Shown: piece after piece, positions 59,916-64,000 of the stretch
Layout of the letters: every line of letters starts with the position of its first letter
Position numbering within the stretch: position 1 is the stretch's first letter
DNA from: Otatea glauca
Taxonomy: Eukaryota; Streptophyta; Magnoliopsida; Poales; Poaceae
NCBI GenBank assembly: GCA_036346275.1
Contig: CM070726.1
Span: 26,447,410-26,511,409, forward strand
Length of the DNA: 64,000 nt
Direction of reading: 5' to 3'
The notes under the pieces: model-generated
Seen by the model: the letters and a program-made list of their open reading frames with translations, nothing else
The model's database searches: none
Told to the model about the DNA's origin: nothing
Program-made: the position numbers and the translations under genes

Positions 59916-60325
59916 CACTACGCCAAAACCTGCAATAGGTGACGATCTATTTGTGATGGTTTTTTTCGAACCGTCACAAATATAATTATCAGTGGCGGTT
60001 TTATATTGAAAATGGCGGGAAGAATATCAGTGGCGGTTCTATCCTCGAACCGCCACTGATAATTCATTATCAGTGGCGGTTCTAGGATAGAACCGCTACT
60101 GATAACAAATACATCATTAGTGGCGGTTGGAGGATAGAACCGTCACGGATAACCAAGTTATCAGTGACGGTTCTATCCTCCAACCGCCACTGATACTATT
60201 GGATTATCCGTGGCGGTTCTATCATCCAACCACCACTGATACTATTGGTTATCAGTGGCGGTTCGAGGATAGAACCGCCACGGATAACGTTATCAGTGGC
60301 AGTTCTAGTTAACAACCATCACTGA
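59916..60325 (+). repeat. 5' sub-terminal array of CACTA-3
   Basis: ATCAGTGGCGGTT/AACCGCCACTGAT hairpins. Unlike CACTA-B, most arms are regular. Confidence 0.9.
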
Positions 60326-60334
60326 TAATATTGC

Positions 60335-60344
60335 CTATAAATAG
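60335..60344 (+). promoter_or_regulatory. TATA box of CACTA-3 TNP2
   Basis: CTATAAATAG right after the array. The leader exon probably ends at TTCCTTG/GTGAGT (about 60460), and the intron ends at TTTTAG before the ATG at 61685. Confidence 0.7.
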
Positions 60345-60724
60345 GTGGTCAGTAGCAGCACTGGTCTTCTTCCTCCCGAGAGCAAACCAAAAGTTCTAAT
60401 TTTCAGATTTCGGTTTCTCCAATTCTTGTGCTTGTACTTCCTCTAGTTGTTCCTTGGTGAGTTATTTTTTCTCCTCTCTTGATTTGTGTTAATCTTGTTG
60501 CAATTTAATTTTTAAACCTAGTTTAATTAAGGTTTACATGTAGATGAGATGAAAAGTTTAGATTTTGTTTATTTATTTATTTTTATTTACCTACCATTTT
60601 GTAGTTGATGAATTTATTTCCTAGTTAGGTTCATTAGATGATGTTGTGTTCCTTTTATAGATGATGAATTATGATCAAGCATATATTTAATATAAAATGC
60701 ATTTTAAGTTAATTTGGTAGATGA

Positions 60725-61680
60725 TGAATTTATTATCTAGCTCCTTTAGATGATAAGTAATTAGATTAGTTTTTTAATTACTATTAATTTGGTTCCATTA
60801 CTGCGCACATATAATATAGATCTTGCATATACTAAATTTATTTAATTAAGATTATTGGAAATTAATATAAATGAAATTTTAGTTAATTTGTTAGGTGGGT
60901 GCTCATCATTTTTAGATGATGAATTTATTATCTAGCTTCTTTATAGGATAAGTATTTAGATTAGTTTTTTAATTACTATTAATTTGGTTCCATTAGTGAA
61001 CGAACATATACATCTTGTATATATTAAATTTATTTATTTAAGATTAGTAGATATTAATATACATGAAATTTTAGTTAATTTGGTAGGTTGGTGCTCATCA
61101 TTTCTAGATGATGAATTTATTATCTAGCTCCTTTAGATGATAAGTAATTAGATTAGTTTTTTAATTACTATTAATTTGGTTCCATTAGTGTGCACTTATA
61201 ATATACATCTTCTATATATTAAATTTATTTAATTTAGATTAGTGGATATTAATATACATGAAATTTTAGTTAATTTGGTAGGTTGGTGCTCATCATTTCT
61301 AGATGATGAATTTATTATCTAGCTTGTTTAGATGATAAATAATTAGATTAGTTTTTTAATTACTATTAATTTGGTTCCATTAGTGTGCACATATAATATA
61401 CATATTCTATATACTAAATTTATTTAATTTAGATTAGTGGATATTAATATACATGAAATTTTAGTTAATTTGGTAGGTTGGTGCTTATCATTTCTAGATG
61501 ATGAATTTATTATCTAGCACGTTTAGATGATAGTAATTAGATTAGTTTTTTAATTACTATTAATTTGGTTCCATTAGTGTGCACACATAATATACATATT
61601 CTATATATTAAATTTATTTAATTTAGATTAGTGGATATTAATATACATGAAATTTTAGTTAATTTGGTAGTTAATTAATT
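60725..61680 (+). repeat. About 195-bp tandem repeat, five copies, in the TNP2 leader intron
   Basis: The landmark TATCTAGC recurs at 60734, 60929, 61121, 61316 and 61511, giving a period of 192-195 bp. Each unit is AT-rich with a TTAATTACTATTAATTTGG phrase. The array stops just before the splice acceptor at 61684. Confidence 0.9.
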
Positions 61681-61684
61681 TTAG

Positions 61685-64000
61685 ATGGACCGGAGATGGA
61701 TGTACAATGCGAACCGGTACAACCGAGATTACATCGACGGGGTATCTGCTTTGCTAAGAGCCGCTGAGGAGAACAAGTTGCACAAGAAGACGGAGTACAT
61801 ACATTGTCCATGCATTGATTGCAAGAATGAGAAAATGTTTTCAGACAAAGAGCACATCCACTTGCACTTGATTCGAAGGGGTTTTGTACTTGGCTATACA
61901 CGTTGGACAAGTCACGGTGAAGAGAAAAACATACATGAAGGTGATAACGTATTGGATGATGGAGAAGGCATTATGGTAGCTGACATAGGTTATGGATCTG
62001 ATGAGGATAGGTTGGACATTGATGACGATAATAATCTTGCTCAGATGTTGCGCGATGCAGAAGGGAACTACACTAGTCATAGAGAGTTTAATCAATTCAA
62101 GGGTTTGTTGGATGACTCGGACACACCTTTGTTTCCGTGTTGCAAGGAGGAATACACAAAGTTGCACACCGTGCTTTCACTTCTAAAATTGAAGGCAAGC
62201 AATGGTTGATCCGATAAGAGTTTCACAGCGCTATTACATCTCTTAGCGGACATGCTTCCAGATGGAAACGTATTGCCGATAACCACTTATTTAGCTAAGA
62301 AGTTTGTATGTCCATTGGGATCGGAAGTAGAAAGAATACATGCATGTCCAAACGATTGTATACTCTATCGCAAAGAGTATACAGACATGGATGTATGTTC
62401 GGTGTGCAAATCATCGCGATACAAGCGTAAAGGCCATGACAGCGAGGGCATCGTGGTGAAGAAAGGAGCTCCCGCTAAAGTGATGTGGTATTTACCAATA
62501 ATACCTCGGTTGAAGCATTTATTTGGAAACAAAAAGCATGCCCGATTGATGCGATGGCACTCAGAAGAGCGTAAAAAGGATGGAAAGCTGAGACACCCTG
62601 CTGATTCTGCCCAGTGGAGAACCATCGATAGGTTCTTTAGGAAGGACTTCGGGAATGAACCGAGGAATATAAGGTTTGGATTGAGTACGGATGGAATGAA
62701 TCCTTTCGGTAACATGAGTAGTATTCATAGCACTTGGCCCGTGACTCTCTGTATCTACAACCTTCCTCCTTAGTTCTGTATGAAACAAAAGTACATTATG
62801 ATGTCGCTGCTTATCCAAGGGTCGAGACAACCTGGCAATGATATTGATGTATACCTACAACCATTGGTGGAAGATCTTGTGGTACTGTGGAACGAAGGTG
62901 CACAGGTATGGGATGAGTATAAGCGAGAGTACTTCATCCTACGCGCATTGTTGTTTTGCACCATCAATGATTTCCCTGCCCTTGGTAACCTATCCGGTCG
63001 TACTGTAAAAGAGGCCAAAGCATGCCCCCAGTGCGTGGATGAAACCGCTAGTGTGTGGCTCAATAACTCGAGGAAAACTGTGTACATGCATCACCGTAGG
63101 TTCCTTCGCAGGAATCACCCCTACCGCAATATGAAGAAACAATTCGACGGGACAAAAGAGGATGGTATAGCTCCAAGGCCTCATCGTGGGGAAGAGATAT
63201 ATGATATGGTTAAGGATATTAATGTTGTACTTGGAAAGGGAGATAGTAATAATAAATCGAGGTCTCGTACTGAGAAGACCACGTGGAAGAAGAGAACGAT
63301 ATTTTGGAACTTGCCCTATTGGAAGGACTTAGAAGTTCGACACTGCATAGACGTCATGCACGTAGAGAAAAATGTATGTGACAGCTTGATTGGGCTTTTG
63401 CTGAACATTCCTAGCAAAACTAAGGACGGACTGAAGGCACGAAGGGATCTGGAAGATATGAAAATAAGAGCTGAGCTACATCCTCAAGACACCGGGAAAG
63501 GGCGACTTTACCTTCCCCCAGCTTGCTACACTCTATCCAAGAAAGAGAGAACAGACCTCTGCAAATGCTTGCATGGTGTGAAAGTTCCGCCCGGTTACTC
63601 CGCAAGCATCAAGAAACTGGTCTCGATGAAAGATTTGAAGTTAACTGGCATAAAGTCTCATGATTGTCATGTGATGATGACGCAAATGCTTCCTATTGCA
63701 ATTAGAGGTATTTTGCCTGAAAAGGTCCGAGAGGCAATCATGAGGTTGTGTTTCTTCTTCAACACGATTTCATAGAAGGTCATCGATTCCATCGGACTTT
63801 CTGAACTGCAGAATGATGTGGTCAAGACACTATGCCCGATAGAGATGTATTTCCCTCCAACATTTTTCGATATAATGGTTCATCTCATTGTTCACCTTGT
63901 GAATGAGATAAATGTATGTGGCCCTGTATTCCTGCATCAGATGTACCCGTTCGAAAGGTACATGGGTATCCTGAAGAAGTATGTACGCAATTGATCTCGG
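61685..64000 (+). pseudogene. TNP2-like transposase of CACTA-3, one frame with four stops, 3' end outside
   Basis: The ATG at 61685 follows TTTTAG. The N-terminal transposase-associated domain covers about residues 1-80 (MDRRWMYNANRYNRDYIDG, CPCIDCKN). TNP2 follows (CPLGSEVERIHACPNDCILY, NIRFGLSTDGMNPFGNM, GNDIDVYLQPLVEDLV), then the DUF4218 region (LPIAIRGILPEKVREAIMRL). A single frame runs to the window end with stops at 62207-62209, 62771-62773, 63773-63775 and 63992-63994, and no frameshift seen. Three of these match Trp or Arg codons changed by one C:G to T:A step relative to CACTA-B or CACTA-R; the one at 63773 needs more than one change. It is by far the best-preserved TNP2 here. Confidence 0.92.

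Larger units (their letters stand above)
59916..64000 (+). mobile_element. CACTA transposon 'CACTA-3', 5' part (runs past window)
   Basis: Begins CACTACGCCAAAACCTGC, preceded by TAA (59913-59915, a possible target duplication whose partner is outside). It contains a sub-terminal array, TATA box, leader exon, an intron with tandem repeats and a TNP2 gene. The start and gene match CACTA-B. It lies about 185 bp upstream of the predicted 90-aa gene's TATA box, facing away from it. Confidence 0.92.

Noticed and set aside
60725..61680. Centromeric satellite
   Set aside because: The 195-bp repeat has only five copies and lies in the intron of a transposon gene, as in CACTA-B.

Overview
This window is a deeply nested block of transposable elements from a plant nuclear genome. 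A grass is most likely, because of the element types: a chromodomain Ty3/gypsy element with LTRs over 5 kb, several Ulp1-encoding CACTA transposons, a SIRE/Maximus-like copia LTR and GC-rich captured leaders. The species cannot be named from the sequence. No rRNA, tRNA, bacterial or organellar gene was recognised.

Layout. 1-12516: a Tekay/Del-like gypsy element on the minus strand. Its 3' LTR is cut by the window edge; the 948-aa RT-RNaseH-integrase-chromodomain frame is open, while gag and protease are frameshifted; the 5' LTR is 5,373 bp. 12517-13498: short non-TE spacer. 13499-21720: CACTA-L, a CACTA element with a TGT target duplication. It lacks TNP2, keeps the second (DUF8039-like/Ulp1-like) gene, and carries a copia-type solo LTR (17022-19574, duplication CGGTC). 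21727-45498: solo LTR 'A' of the gypsy family (duplication GTTAT). Into it went a small copia element (23561-28437) and solo LTR 'B' (28620-41491, duplication TAGCC). B in turn holds CACTA-B (32964-40465, duplication TTG). 45866-53077: CACTA-R, a relative of CACTA-L in the opposite orientation (duplication ATT), with a decayed TNP2 and the second gene. 53959-55404: a 1,446-bp hAT-type element with an 8-bp duplication GCCGTGTG. 57834-59622: a likely host gene on the minus strand. 59916-64000: CACTA-3, running off the window, with a TNP2 gene broken by four in-frame stops.

The best candidate for an undescribed gene is at 57834-59622 (minus). Four exons join through GT-AG junctions in consistent phase into a 90-codon reading frame. 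A TATA box lies about 100 bp upstream of the ATG, and two RY (CATGCA) motifs lie just beyond it. No single-frame ORF scan shows it, because the first exon codes for only 10 nt.

Other themes: (i) the sub-terminal arrays of four or five unrelated DNA transposons share a CGGTT/AACCG core; (ii) between homologous copies, CAG/CTG sites recurrently appear as CG, with frameshifts even where LTRs are nearly identical, which suggests assembly errors at methylated CHG sites; (iii) target duplications let the order of insertion be read directly.
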